Origin: Aquibacillus albus | Lineage (GTDB): Bacteria > Bacillota > Bacilli > Bacillales > Amphibacillaceae | Reading direction: 5' to 3' | DNA length: 64,000 nt | Assembly: GCF_016908325.1 (NCBI RefSeq) | Contig: NZ_JAFBDR010000018.1 | Location: 31,128 to 95,127, forward strand | Shown here: piece by piece, positions 44,282-53,687 of the stretch | Numbering within the stretch: the first letter of the stretch is position 1 | How the letters are laid out: the number at the start of each line of letters is the position of its first letter | Program-made: the position numbers and the translations under genes | Notes under the pieces: generated by a model | Told to the model about the DNA's origin: nothing | The model's input: only the letters and a program-made list of their open reading frames with translations | Databases searched by the model: none

Positions 44282-45241
44282 ATGTATAATGAAGCCATTT
44301 TCTTACAGCCAGTTTTCCAGGAGAGGATTTGGGGTGGGAAAAAATTATCCACAGAGTTTGGTTATGAAATTCCGTATGAACATACCGGGGAGGCATGGGT
44401 AATTTCAGCACATCCGAATGGACCAAGTGAAATAATTAATGGTCCGTTAAATGGGAAAACTTTAGCAGATGCATGGCAGCAGAACGGTGAGCTTTTTAAT
44501 AAGAAAGAAAAAAGTAGTGACGAAGCATACCCGTTGCTAGTAAAAATTTTAGATGCAAATGATGACTTATCTGTTCAGGTTCATCCAGATGATACATATG
44601 CAAGAGAGGTAGAAAATCAACCGTATGGTAAAACGGAATGTTGGTATGTATTAAGTGCAGAAGAAGGTGCGGAAATTATTTATGGGCACCATGCTCGTTC
44701 CACCGAGGAATTAAAACAAATGGTGGATAGTGGCCAGTGGGATGATTTGTTACGTCGAATACCAGCAAAAACAGGCGACTTCATCTATGTACCAAGTGGA
44801 ACGATTCATGCAATAGGAAAAGGTATCGTTATATTGGAAACACAGCAAAGCTCTGATATAACGTATCGAGTTTATGACTATGACCGTACAGATGCTCAGG
44901 GCAACACACGTGAATTACATTTGGATTCAGCAGTAGAGGTTACTACAGTTCCATTCGAACAAATAGCTATTAATCAAGAGGAACAAACGATAGGTGGATT
45001 GGTTTCTAAGAAATTAGTAAAAGAGAAATATTTTACAGTGTATCATTGGCAATTAAATGGAGAGGCAAACCAAACGTTGTACAATGACTTTTTACAAGTT
45101 AGTGTTGTAGAAGGCGAAGCGGAATTGACTATTGGAAATAATAGCTTTTCGATAAAGAAAGGTGACCACTTTATTTTGCCAGCAACCATAAGTGATTATC
45201 AGTTAAATGGGAAAGCAGAATTGATTGTTTCACATACGTAA
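44282..45241 (+). CDS. manA: Mannose-6-phosphate isomerase, class I
   Basis: Zinc enzyme interconverting mannose-6-phosphate and fructose-6-phosphate. It is 319 aa, the short Bacillus type. N-terminal FLQPVFQERIWGGKKLST and the cupin core are present, with metal ligands in LSVQVHPDD, KTECWYVL and GTIHAIGKG. A second cupin-like C-terminal part ends LIVSHT. An AAGGGGG site precedes the ATG. A decayed ROK kinase end lies immediately upstream, so a former sugar-use operon is likely. Confidence 0.95.
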   Translation: MYNEAIFLQPVFQERIWGGKKLSTEFGYEIPYEHTGEAWVISAHPNGPSEIINGPLNGKTLADAWQQNGELFNKKEKSSDEAYPLLVKILDANDDLSVQVHPDDTYAREVENQPYGKTECWYVLSAEEGAEIIYGHHARSTEELKQMVDSGQWDDLLRRIPAKTGDFIYVPSGTIHAIGKGIVILETQQSSDITYRVYDYDRTDAQGNTRELHLDSAVEVTTVPFEQIAINQEEQTIGGLVSKKLVKEKYFTVYHWQLNGEANQTLYNDFLQVSVVEGEAELTIGNNSFSIKKGDHFILPATISDYQLNGKAELIVSHT

Positions 45242-45249
45242 GGAAGAAA

Positions 45250-45278
45250 GGGCTCTCCGAGATGGACAGCCCTTTTTC
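45250..45278. terminator. Shared terminator between manA and the convergent aldo/keto reductase
   Basis: AAAGGGCT and AGCCCTTT with an inner CTCC/GGA mismatch, A-rich before and T-rich after, so it can serve both directions. Confidence 0.75.
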
Positions 45279-45279
45279 T

Positions 45280-46272
45280 TTACTTTAAAATTTGATTTAT
45301 TTTTGTTAGCTCTTCTTGTGTAAAGCTGGAATGATCTAATGCTTTTACATTTTCTTCAATTTGTTCTACTTTACTAGCTCCAATTAGTGCGGAAACAACA
45401 GATTTTTCTTGTAATACCCACATTAAAGCCATTTGTGCTAAAGATTGTCCTCGTTCGTTTGCTAATTCATTTAATTGCTGAACTTTATTAATTACGTCAT
45501 CTGAAATATCCTTTTCACTTAAGAACGGTATGTAATCTTTTGCTGCTCTTGAGTCACTAGGGATTCCATTTAAATACTTATTGGTAAGTAATCCTTGTGC
45601 AAGAGGAACGAAAGCAATACATCCAGCACCTTCTTTTTCGAGGACATCAGTAAGTCCATCTTCAACCCAGCGGTTTAGCATCGAGTAAGCTGCTTGGTGA
45701 ATAACAAAAGGTGTCCCTTGTTCTTTCAAGATACCAATAGCTTTCTTAGTTTGTTCAGCATTATAGTTGGAGATTCCAACATAGAGTGCTTTTCCCTGTT
45801 GAACAATTAAATCTAATGCAGCCATTGTTTCCTCTAAGGGTGTTTCTGGGTCTGGACGATGATGATAAAAGATATCGACATAATCTAGTCCCATCCTCTT
45901 CAAGCTTTGGTCTAAGCTAGCAACTAGATATTTTTTTGACCCCCAATCTCCATAAGGTCCTGGCCACATACCGAAACCAGCTTTCGTTGAGATAATTAAT
46001 TCATCCCGATATGGCAAGAAATCTTTTTTTAGTATTTGACCGAAATTTTCTTCGGCAGATCCGGGTGGTGGCCCATAGTTGTTTGCTAAGTCAAAATGAG
46101 TAATTCCTAAATCAAATGCACGTTGAAGCATACGGCGCTGGTTTTCAAAAACATCTTCTCCACCAAAATTATTCCAAAGTCCAAGTGAAATCGCAGGTAA
46201 TTTTAATCCAGAATTGCCACAACGATGGTAAGGAATCGATTCATATCGTTGTTCGTTTGCTATGTATACCAT
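45280..46272 (-). CDS. Aldo/keto reductase, L-glyceraldehyde-3-phosphate reductase-like
   Basis: NADPH-dependent reductase of 330 aa, most like the YghZ/Kv-beta-related group. The catalytic tetrad is visible as Asp in HFDLANNYGPPPGSAEENF (with Tyr), Lys in IISTKAGFGMWPGPYGDWG, and His in YVDIFYHHRPDPETP. The C-terminal cofactor-binding part contains SVVSALIGASKVEQIEENV. Members detoxify methylglyoxal and other aldehydes. Start ATG 46272 follows a GAGGAGG site. It is a single gene. Confidence 0.9.
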   Translation of the reverse strand: MVYIANEQRYESIPYHRCGNSGLKLPAISLGLWNNFGGEDVFENQRRMLQRAFDLGITHFDLANNYGPPPGSAEENFGQILKKDFLPYRDELIISTKAGFGMWPGPYGDWGSKKYLVASLDQSLKRMGLDYVDIFYHHRPDPETPLEETMAALDLIVQQGKALYVGISNYNAEQTKKAIGILKEQGTPFVIHQAAYSMLNRWVEDGLTDVLEKEGAGCIAFVPLAQGLLTNKYLNGIPSDSRAAKDYIPFLSEKDISDDVINKVQQLNELANERGQSLAQMALMWVLQEKSVVSALIGASKVEQIEENVKALDHSSFTQEELTKINQILK

Positions 46273-46388
46273 AAGAAACCTCCTCGAGTAGAATTAAAAT
46301 TGTACACCCTTACATTCGCTAAAAGGGTGAGAAATTCCTCTAATTGCCCAGGAATGATTCCTACTCAAGGAGACATTAACATCCTCTA

Positions 46389-46745
46389 TTAGTTCTCTTT
46401 CCAAAGAATAGATAATAGCACGATCATAACGATATCTAACCTAGCTTCAAATGCGAATTGAAAAAACCCAGCGTGAAGTATAGGTACCTTGGTTACTAAT
46501 ATTGCAATAATCATTATGACAAGTAGCGGAACGGTCGCCTTTTTCACATAATAATGGAATAGAATAGCAATACCGCATATAATTTCAGTAATAGCTACAA
46601 GTAAAACGGATACCTCCGGATATGGTATTCCAAAGTTTGCAAATGCTCCAACGAAATTGGGACTAATCAGCTTTAATATGGCAGATGCAAGAAAGACATA
46701 ACCAACGACATAACGAATTAGATCCATCGAAGTCCATTTTTTCAT
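46389..46745 (-). CDS. DoxX-family membrane protein
   Basis: 118-aa protein with four membrane segments: IRYVVGYVFLASAILKLISP, VSVLLVAITEIICGIAILF, ATVPLLVIMIIAILVTKVP and LDIVMIVLLSIL. The pattern and the small size fit the DoxX/DoxD-like group, whose biochemical role is unclear and includes quinone-linked oxidoreductase partners. GGAGG precedes ATG 46745. No partner gene is evident. Confidence 0.75.
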   Translation of the reverse strand: MKKWTSMDLIRYVVGYVFLASAILKLISPNFVGAFANFGIPYPEVSVLLVAITEIICGIAILFHYYVKKATVPLLVIMIIAILVTKVPILHAGFFQFAFEARLDIVMIVLLSILWKEN

Positions 46746-46823
46746 TCAAGCCATCCTCCTCAATGATTGATTACTTAATGTCTATGCAAGAGTGGACAGC
46801 CTATTCCAATACTAATAAGATTT

Positions 46824-46865
46824 AAAAAACAGACAGCTTTCTTTCATTGAAGGCTGTCTGTTTTC
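46824..46865 (-). terminator. Terminator after the Lin0512-family gene
   Basis: On the minus strand ACAGACAGC and GCTGTCTGT pair, then a TTTTTT run follows. Confidence 0.85.
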
Positions 46866-46867
46866 TA

Positions 46868-47227
46868 TCAATACCCCACTTCTACCGACGCATTTACAAT
46901 ATACATGAGATCGTTTTTATCATCTTTATCTTCTAAGACAATGCCACTTGTTGTAGCCATTCCACCATCGATAACTTCAACGGTAATCTTTCCATATGGT
47001 ATTTCCTGCTTAACTCGTTCGAGGTCCAGTTTGTCTTTGTCTAACGGAACGGCTAATTTAATATTTACCTTCATGTTAAGTAAAGATTGATCTGGCAAAA
47101 AACCACGAATTCCAGGCATAGAGTTGTAATGTATTGCATTTTCTACCGCTCTAACCGCTGCCTTTGTTATATCCTGTCCATGAACATCGATTCCAGTTCC
47201 TGTTTCGATAAAAATAATTCGTTCCAT
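46868..47227 (-). CDS. Lin0512-family conserved hypothetical protein
   Basis: 119-aa protein matching the Lin0512 family of short conserved hypotheticals: IIFIETGTGIDVHGQDITKA, VKINIKLAVPLD-like middle, and GKITVEVIDGGMATTSGIVL. There is no signal peptide or membrane segment. A role is not known. GGAGG precedes ATG 47227. It is monocistronic with its own terminator and divergent from rlmH. Confidence 0.75.
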   Translation of the reverse strand: MERIIFIETGTGIDVHGQDITKAAVRAVENAIHYNSMPGIRGFLPDQSLLNMKVNIKLAVPLDKDKLDLERVKQEIPYGKITVEVIDGGMATTSGIVLEDKDDKNDLMYIVNASVEVGY

Positions 47228-47355
47228 TTATATGCCTCCAATTATAATCTTACCTTTTATTTAAGCGTAGTCTAAATAGAGAATGAAATCAATTAGGGAT
47301 TCGTGTACATTTTTGATAAAATTAGTACAAGTAATAGCGAGGAAAGGAAACGGTT

Positions 47356-47835
47356 ATGAAAATCTCAATTATTGCGGTTGGAAAATTAAAAGAGAAGTAT
47401 CTAAAACAAGGAATACAGGAATATGTAAAGAGACTAGGTGCTTATGCAAATGTTGAAATCATAGAAGTTCCCGATGAAAAGGCACCGGAAAATATGAGTG
47501 AAGCGGAAATGGAAGAGGTTAAACGAAAAGAAGGAGAACGTATTCTGACAAAAATCAACACAGATACGTATATTATTTCCCTGGAAATAATGGGACAGAT
47601 GGTTACCTCGGAGAAATTTGCCGAAAAATTAGACCAATTAGCGATTCATGGAAAGAGCAAGATCGCGTTTGTTATTGGCGGATCACTGGGTTTAAGCGAT
47701 GAAGTTAGCAGGCGCAGTGATTTTGCCTTGTCGTTTTCTAAGATGACACTCCCACATCAGCTAATGAGGCTTGTATTGGTTGAGCAGGTGTATCGGGCGT
47801 TTCGGATTAATCGAGGGGAACCGTACCACAAATAG
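47356..47835 (+). CDS. rlmH: 23S rRNA (pseudouridine1915-N3)-methyltransferase RlmH
   Basis: SPOUT-class methyltransferase acting on pseudouridine 1915 of assembled 70S ribosomes (OrfX in staphylococci). It is 159 aa, with the family segments [33 protein letters not shown] and [20 protein letters not shown]. The C-terminus GEPYHK is complete, but its last five codons (from 47818) lie within the direct repeat that bounds the adjacent element. As in SCC elements of staphylococci, the 3' end of rlmH appears to be the integration site and the element restores the reading frame. Confidence 0.97.
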   Translation: MKISIIAVGKLKEKYLKQGIQEYVKRLGAYANVEIIEVPDEKAPENMSEAEMEEVKRKEGERILTKINTDTYIISLEIMGQMVTSEKFAEKLDQLAIHGKSKIAFVIGGSLGLSDEVSRRSDFALSFSKMTLPHQLMRLVLVEQVYRAFRINRGEPYHK

Positions 47836-47843
47836 AGGCAAAA
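47818..47843. repeat. attL direct repeat
   Basis: GAACCGTACCACAAATAGAG then GCAAAA; identical to 63533-63558 except one C/T. The crossover is inferred at the GA (47818-47819) because the sequences to its left differ. Confidence 0.75.
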
Positions 47844-47898
47844 TAAGTTGAAGATAAGATGGCATTTTGTCTTTTGAATCAGGGTTTGAAGGGGAATT

Positions 47899-49414
47899 TT
47901 ATTCTGAATGATCTGATTTAAGAAACAGGATGTGGATAAGTGTAAATGTATTCGACAGATTGACTTCGGAAAAATCAAAATCGAGTTCTATTTTATCCAC
48001 AGTACGAGAACGACCGTCGGATTGCTTGATTGTTATCTTATTTAGCAAAAGTTGAAAAAGCTGCTTTTTCTTTTCTCTTGTAGAATGTTGAAATGCTTGA
48101 ACATACTTTTCTAATAAAAGCCGAACCACATCTGGTGGTATGATTTTCGTGTCTGATGAACTTAGTTGAACGCTAAGTTCATTTTTCTTTTGTTCTAAGT
48201 CATTCTTAGACTTAGCTAACTTCTGTAACCGTTCCTGTAAAATGGAAACAGGGAAGAGGTTTTGTTCAAATGCTTCCATATATTTTTCTTGCATGGCATT
48301 GGCTTCTTTAAGCTCTGTTTCAATATCCTCTAACTGCTCTTTTAGTTTTACATTTGATTGAACCGTGCTTTTATTAATATTTTCTATGGTTTGACTAAAG
48401 CCAGCTGAATCGTTTAAGAATTCTGTTACACGTTTAATGACAGTATCTTCTACATCGTAGGCTTTAATTGAGTTCGCTTTGCATGCAGATGATCCTTTGT
48501 TATGGAATACACTACATACATAATAGCGATGTTTTCGTTTGCTTCCATCTTTTCGAGTAGAAGTAGTGATGGATGATACCATTCCTTGTCCACAATTAGG
48601 ACATCGAAGAGTACTACTTAATAGAAAAGGCTCGTGGGACTGACGCTGCTTAAAAGACTTACTTTGTCTTCGAGCTTGGACTATATTCCAAAGCTCGTTG
48701 GAGATAATTGTTTCGTGCTTACCTTCGACTACAATCGGGTTCGCATTTTTGCCACGCCTTCTCTTTTTATCCTAGTTTTCAACTTGTAACCATCGAATTT
48801 TACCACAGTAGATAGGATTATCTAATATTGTAGCAATACCATTGATTGAAAAGTGTCTGCCGCGTTTGGTCTGATAGCCTATTTTGTTTAAATGATTAGC
48901 TATAGCCTTAAGACCTTTACCTTCTGCATATAAAGAAAAGATAAGTTGAACAATCTCCGCTTCATTGGGATTAACAATAAGCTCTTTTTCTATAGAATCA
49001 TATCCAAAAACCACACCACCATTCCAGCTACCTTCTTTAGCCCGTTGAGTCATGCCCAGCTTGACGTTCTCAGAAAGAGTATTTCGTTCCATTTCTGCAA
49101 TAGAGGCCATTAATTGGACGACAAGTTTTCCAATTGGACTCGATGTATCAAAATTCTCCGAGTAGGAAATAAACTTTACATCATACTCTTCGAATTTATC
49201 TAGAAGCACAAGGGTATCCAACATGTTACGAGATAGACGCGATATTTTCCAGACTAGTACCGCTTGGAATTTATACTTGTCAACGTCCGATATAAGTCTT
49301 TGCATAGCAGGTCTGCCTTTTATATCTTTACCACTAATTCCTTCATCAATATATTCTTCTGCAATCTGCCATCCATACAGGGATGTATATTGCCACACTT
49401 TTTATTTCATTCAT
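47899..49414 (-). pseudogene. Large serine recombinase, inactivated
   Basis: Large serine recombinase next to its presumed att site. Read from ATG 49414 (after GGAGG) it begins MNEIKSVAIYI, the usual start, but the segment with the catalytic Ser (normally RVSTxEQ...) is missing and the frame shifts; the rest continues from about 49398 (QYTSLYGWQIAEEYIDEGIS, VWKISRLSRNMLDTL). A second lesion is TAG at 48772-48774, in frame, in a position usually Trp (VEN-stop-DKKRRRGKN). Downstream the zinc ribbon (LRCPNCGQGM, YYVCSVF) and coiled coil are intact. It is surely inactive. Confidence 0.88.
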
Positions 49415-49916
49415 TTTGATCCTCCTCTAACTTTTATAAAAGTATTGGTTTAAAAGGAGGTGAAAAATACCTTGTTTTAATCAAGGGAGTATAAAACTAT
49501 ACAAAATAGTTGTTAAAGGGGGAGCATGTTTTGCAATTATCTAGTGACTCAATCAATTGGGCAAAAAATCATAGAAAGCGCCCAATTGTTGAATAATTGT
49601 TCAGTTCGTTAGATACAACATTCTTGAATAATTACACCCCATATACTAACGATAATTTGATTCTGTTATCTTGCTGTTGAACTTATTTACTTTTAATGTA
49701 TTTGGCAAGAGAACGATCAACTAAATCACCATTAGCTATTATATGTTCAAATTTCAAATCTTAGATATAAAGCTTTAAGTGTTAAAAAAAATGGAGATAT
49801 ATCCTGGCTTCGTGATCACAAAAATAAGATGAAGAGTCGTGGAATCTTGATTGGATAATGTTATTTAAAATATTATTTTTTAAGGGGAAAGTCTACACGA
49901 CCCGTAATAATTATAA
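49415..49916. other. Gene-poor stretch between the recombinase remnant and the MEDS genes
   Basis: About 500 bp. CAATTGGGC (49554-49562) and GCCCAATTG (49580-49588) form an exact 9-bp inverted repeat with a 17-nt gap. A 40-codon open frame without a start (49736-49857, reading KKNGDISWLRDHKNKMKSRG near its end) looks like the tail of a lost gene that I do not recognise. Confidence 0.4.
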
Positions 49917-50495
49917 TTAAAACTCGGAATGGATGCCTTGGTATAATGGTGATCGAAAAAATTCCTTATCCGTCATTAGATATTCATGACTTTTCATTAA
50001 AGAAGTGTGAAGAAAAGCAGAAAGATCATTAGAGTTGTATGCACATACAGACATAAGTCCTAAGTCATTTACACTACAATTAGCAATTTTTTCGAACTCT
50101 TGTATTTTTTTTGAGATACTTTTATTTTTATCAAATTCAACATGTGCCCATGTACGGACTGTTATATTTTTCTCTGAGAACGAATTTATTATGTCCCCAA
50201 AGTGTTGGACAATATTATGAATATTAAAATCACCATAGTAACAATAGAAGGTATGGTTATCAAAATAGTGGATATGATTCTGCTCATCAATGGAAAAAAT
50301 CTTTTTAGTTTCTTCTTTAATACTTTCTAACATAGTAGAATTTTCTACGATAAGTAAATGATGCTTTCGTTCAATTCCCGCTTTAACGTAGGCTATTAAA
50401 TTATTCATATAATCTTTCTTTTCTTCAAACAAATAGAGTATATGAGAAGTGTTGCGGACTCTTAGATAGTTATTCAATTCAATTTGTTTCTCCAT
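49917..50495 (-). CDS. MEDS-domain protein (stand-alone)
   Basis: 192-aa soluble protein matching the MEDS sensory domain (DcmR-type, related to KaiC-like folds): HILYLFEEKKDYMNNLIAYV, KHHLLIVENSTMLESI, then a VSVCAYNS-like strand and the tail SHEYLMTDKEFFRSPLY. No HTH is present. The tail is shared with the neighbouring HTH-MEDS protein (YNSSNISAR..., YQYLMTD..., SPLY), so the two are paralogues. It is the second gene of a two-gene leftward operon (53-bp gap). The ligand or partner is unknown; MEDS proteins in Bacillaceae often accompany sporulation regulators. Confidence 0.7.
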   Translation of the reverse strand: MEKQIELNNYLRVRNTSHILYLFEEKKDYMNNLIAYVKAGIERKHHLLIVENSTMLESIKEETKKIFSIDEQNHIHYFDNHTFYCYYGDFNIHNIVQHFGDIINSFSEKNITVRTWAHVEFDKNKSISKKIQEFEKIANCSVNDLGLMSVCAYNSNDLSAFLHTSLMKSHEYLMTDKEFFRSPLYQGIHSEF

Positions 50496-50548
50496 ATTCT
50501 CACCTTCATTATTATTTTTTTATTTACATTTACTTCGAATTTCAAAGA

Positions 50549-51367
50549 CTACATCTTTTCTTGGATAAACAAAGAAGGTAGTAGAAATTGATTACTAGCA
50601 CTATATAATGGTGATTCAACAACTTCAAAATCAGTCATTAGGTATTGATAGTTACGCATCATTTTAAGGTGCACTCTTGCGGAAATGTTAGATGAATTGT
50701 AAGCGCGCACAAAAACGATTTTTTTAGCATTTAACTTTACATTTTCTGTATCCAAGTATTTTTCTACCTTTGAAACCCAATCATGTTCTTGATACTGTAA
50801 CTCAGGTGCCCAAATAAAAATCAAAGCATCATGTCTAAATTGTGATTGAATTAACTGGAAGTATTTTATTGTATCTTGGGGGGCATGTCTATACATTTCT
50901 TCTTTATTGATGAAAATTAAGTTATGAATTCTTTTTCGATAAAATGGTTGTTTTTCTAATCTTTTTTGTATGCGGTAAATATCTTCTTGACTATCTATAA
51001 TGATGCAATGATTATCCATGTCAATTCCTAATGAAATAAAGTATTCAAAGTTTTTATAGTAACTCTCCATATTATTGTATAAGTACAGTATATTTCCGCA
51101 ATTGATGGTTCTAAAAAAACTAATTACATTGAATTTGGTTTGTTTTATTTGGAAATCTTCTGAATTAAAATCAGCCATATATTGAAAAAATTCCATAGGA
51201 TCAATACCTAATACTTTTGCAATATTACTAGCAATAGTGGGACCTGGATTCCTTTTTCCGTTTTCAATTTGAGAATAGTACCCTCTATCGATAAAAGATA
51301 GACGGGCAACCTGTTCTTGGGTTAACTTTTTAGTTTTACGGAGTTTAATTAACCATTCTCTTTTCAT
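50549..51367 (-). CDS. Xre-type HTH protein with C-terminal MEDS-like domain
   Basis: 272-aa predicted transcription regulator. Residues about 6-60 form an Xre/Cro helix-turn-helix (LTQEQVARLSFIDRGYYSQI, GKRNPGPTIASNIAKVLG). Residues about 85-265 are a MEDS-like sensory domain paralogous to the protein encoded next to it (GNILYLYNNMESYYKNFEYF, RAYNSSNISARVHLKMMRNY, YLMTDFEVVESPLY). Start ATG 51367 follows GGGGGAT. It is divergent from the GGDEF gene across a 400-bp gap, so it may control that gene, itself, or both. Confidence 0.75.
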   Translation of the reverse strand: MKREWLIKLRKTKKLTQEQVARLSFIDRGYYSQIENGKRNPGPTIASNIAKVLGIDPMEFFQYMADFNSEDFQIKQTKFNVISFFRTINCGNILYLYNNMESYYKNFEYFISLGIDMDNHCIIIDSQEDIYRIQKRLEKQPFYRKRIHNLIFINKEEMYRHAPQDTIKYFQLIQSQFRHDALIFIWAPELQYQEHDWVSKVEKYLDTENVKLNAKKIVFVRAYNSSNISARVHLKMMRNYQYLMTDFEVVESPLYSASNQFLLPSLFIQEKM

Positions 51368-51769
51368 CTCGTATCCCCCAATTGCAATCTAAATGATAGA
51401 AAATAACTAATTTATTCTAATCAGTACCCTACCTTGATTAAAACATAAATTATGACTCATTTAATCTGGTAAATATTGTTTGACTTCTACTATTAAAATG
51501 CAAAATAGATTGAATTACTAGAGATGTTTATAAATGTGGCAATATGCCACTATTCGACACATTATTTAAAAATACTATTGTATTGTACTGGTTAATTATT
51601 ACTATATATATAAGAATCATGATTTCACGACATTATAATTATGTATTAACCAATTTTTTCCAATATCTAGTTTGGATTTGCTCTTGATTCACCCATTTTG
51701 TAGTTAAAAGGTTATTAAACGAGTTTGATGGGTAAATTCACAAATATGAAACTTTAGGAGTTGTATGAT
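51368..51769. promoter_or_regulatory. Divergent control region between HTH-MEDS and GGDEF genes
   Basis: About 400 bp, very AT-rich, with no gene. It contains TTCGACA at 51553-51559 (complement TGTCGAA), which fits the Spo0A-box consensus TGNCGAA. The dyad TGGCAATATGCCA lies at 51536-51548. Such a short Spo0A match can occur by chance. Confidence 0.4.
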
Positions 51770-53410
51770 GTGATTACACCTATGAATAATAACTATGAAA
51801 AAGATATTCTTAATACCTTTCTAAAAAATTCTTCGGATGCGGTTATTATTTTTGATAAAAGTACAAAGAAATTGAAAGTGAATCCAGCCTTTGAAAGATT
51901 ATTTGGTTGGACTGAAAAAGAATTGGTTAAACATAACCTAGCTATTATTTCGGATGAGTTAAGTCTTATGAATACCATGTTTGAAATTGAGAAAGGCAAA
52001 ACAGTGAAATATGATGACGTTCAGAGGGTTCACAAAAATGGTAACTTTATTGAAGTATCTGTTACAGTTACTCCCATACAAGACCCTCAAAATAAAATTT
52101 ATGGTGCTATGGCAATTTATCGAGACAGTCGTTTACTTGAATCTATGATTAACAAATTAGAAGAGTCTCAACAAAAGTATGCCTCATTATATATCAACAA
52201 CATCGATGCAATTTTTTCTTTAGATTTAGATGGAAAAATATTGAATGTAAATGAAGTAGGAGAGAAATTAGTTGGCGCGAGAAAAACAACGATAGTAAAT
52301 CAACCTTTATCCAATCTATTGATGTCAAAAGAGTCAAAAACAATAACAGAATATATGCTAACATGTCTCGATGGTCATTCACAAACACATGATATAGCAT
52401 TTGTTCTTCGTGACGGAGAAGAGCTACATTGTGTTGTTAAATGTGTTCCAATGATTGTTAACAATGAGTTGCTTGGAATATTTCTAATTATAAGAGATAT
52501 AACAAATGAACATAAAATGCATCAAGCCGTTCGAGACAATGAAATTCGTATACAACAGTTGTTGGATTTCTCTCCCAGTGCCATGTTTATCCATGTTGAA
52601 GGTGTGATTAAATATGCTAATCAGGCTGCTGCTGATTTATTAGAAATCAAAAATTCTGAACAATTGATAGGAAAATCTATTTATGATTTTCACCCTGTTT
52701 CAACAAGGGGAAAAATAAAGGCCATGAATGAACGTCTTATTTACGGTAAAGAAAACATCAGAAGGATTGATGAGAAGGTCATAACGATAAATGGAAAAGA
52801 AAAATTTTTAGATGTATCAAAAATCATAACGACCTATAAAGGGGAAAGGGCGATCCATTCTATAGCGAATGATATATCACATCGTAAAAAATATGAAGAA
52901 AAGGTAAAAAAGATGGCTTATCATGATCCACTAACAGGTTTACCAAATCGACGAGCGTTTGAAGAGCACTTAAAGAGCACCTTAGAAATGGCTGAAATTG
53001 AACAATCATCTTTTGCTGTGATGTATATTGATTGTGATAATTTTAAACCGATAAATGATGATTTAGGACATGACGTTGGGGATGAATTTCTTAAACAACT
53101 GGCTAAAAAGTTAGAGTCAAGTGTTAGGGAAGGTGACATCGTTACAAGAATTGGAGGTGATGAGTTTAACGTCTTGTTAAAAGGTATTGATTCAGAAAAA
53201 GAAGTAGTATCGATAACCAAGCGAATAATGGATAAAACGAATGAACCTTTCCAATTTGGTAATCAATTATATGATGTGACTTCTAGTATTGGAATATCAA
53301 TTTATTGTCCAGACAATAATCAAACTGCGATTAAAGATATCGTTAAAAGAGCCGACAAAGCCTTATATATAGCCAAAGAACAAGGAAAAAACACCTATCA
53401 TATTTTATAG
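51770..53410 (+). CDS. Diguanylate cyclase with three PAS domains
   Basis: 546-aa soluble protein predicted to make cyclic di-GMP. Three PAS domains (about 10-120, 135-250, 262-372) precede a GGDEF domain (about 382-545): DPLTGLPNRRAFEEHL, AVMYIDCDNFKPINDDLGHD, and TRIGGDEFNVLL with an intact GGDEF. The RxxD inhibitory site (REGD) sits five residues before it. No membrane segment is visible, so the signal is intracellular. I choose GTG 51770, nine nt after AGGAG, over a TTG that touches the ribosome site. The EAL gene follows 277 bp downstream in the same direction. Confidence 0.88.
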   Translation: MITPMNNNYEKDILNTFLKNSSDAVIIFDKSTKKLKVNPAFERLFGWTEKELVKHNLAIISDELSLMNTMFEIEKGKTVKYDDVQRVHKNGNFIEVSVTVTPIQDPQNKIYGAMAIYRDSRLLESMINKLEESQQKYASLYINNIDAIFSLDLDGKILNVNEVGEKLVGARKTTIVNQPLSNLLMSKESKTITEYMLTCLDGHSQTHDIAFVLRDGEELHCVVKCVPMIVNNELLGIFLIIRDITNEHKMHQAVRDNEIRIQQLLDFSPSAMFIHVEGVIKYANQAAADLLEIKNSEQLIGKSIYDFHPVSTRGKIKAMNERLIYGKENIRRIDEKVITINGKEKFLDVSKIITTYKGERAIHSIANDISHRKKYEEKVKKMAYHDPLTGLPNRRAFEEHLKSTLEMAEIEQSSFAVMYIDCDNFKPINDDLGHDVGDEFLKQLAKKLESSVREGDIVTRIGGDEFNVLLKGIDSEKEVVSITKRIMDKTNEPFQFGNQLYDVTSSIGISIYCPDNNQTAIKDIVKRADKALYIAKEQGKNTYHIL

Positions 53411-53687
53411 ACTTTATTAGATTTTGATTCTTTTTTTGTTTATTCTAAGTATGGGTATTTTGAACCATGTGAAAATTTTATAGCTTGGTAATAGATTAGA
53501 GATTTAGGTAATAAAGGGTATCTATTTAGAATATTAACCGTGATAAGGCGGGAAGGTTTAAAGGTAGTATTGTGATTGAGATATAAATGTACTTATTAAA
53601 TGATAATAGATTACCGATTGTCAATTTAGACTCAATTTATAGATAATTTTAATTATCGTAAAAAAGTGCACTTTGAGGAGTGTCCAT

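Noticed and set aside
47931..48001. Two exact DnaA boxes near the left end of the element (also at 63646-63716).
   Set aside because: They encode conserved residues of the recombinase (Val-Asp-Lys and Leu-Ile-His codons), so the match is a coding effect.
48772..48774. In-frame TAG in the recombinase as possible recoding (pyrrolysine or suppression).
   Set aside because: The same gene has lost its catalytic segment and is frameshifted, so simple pseudogenisation explains it.
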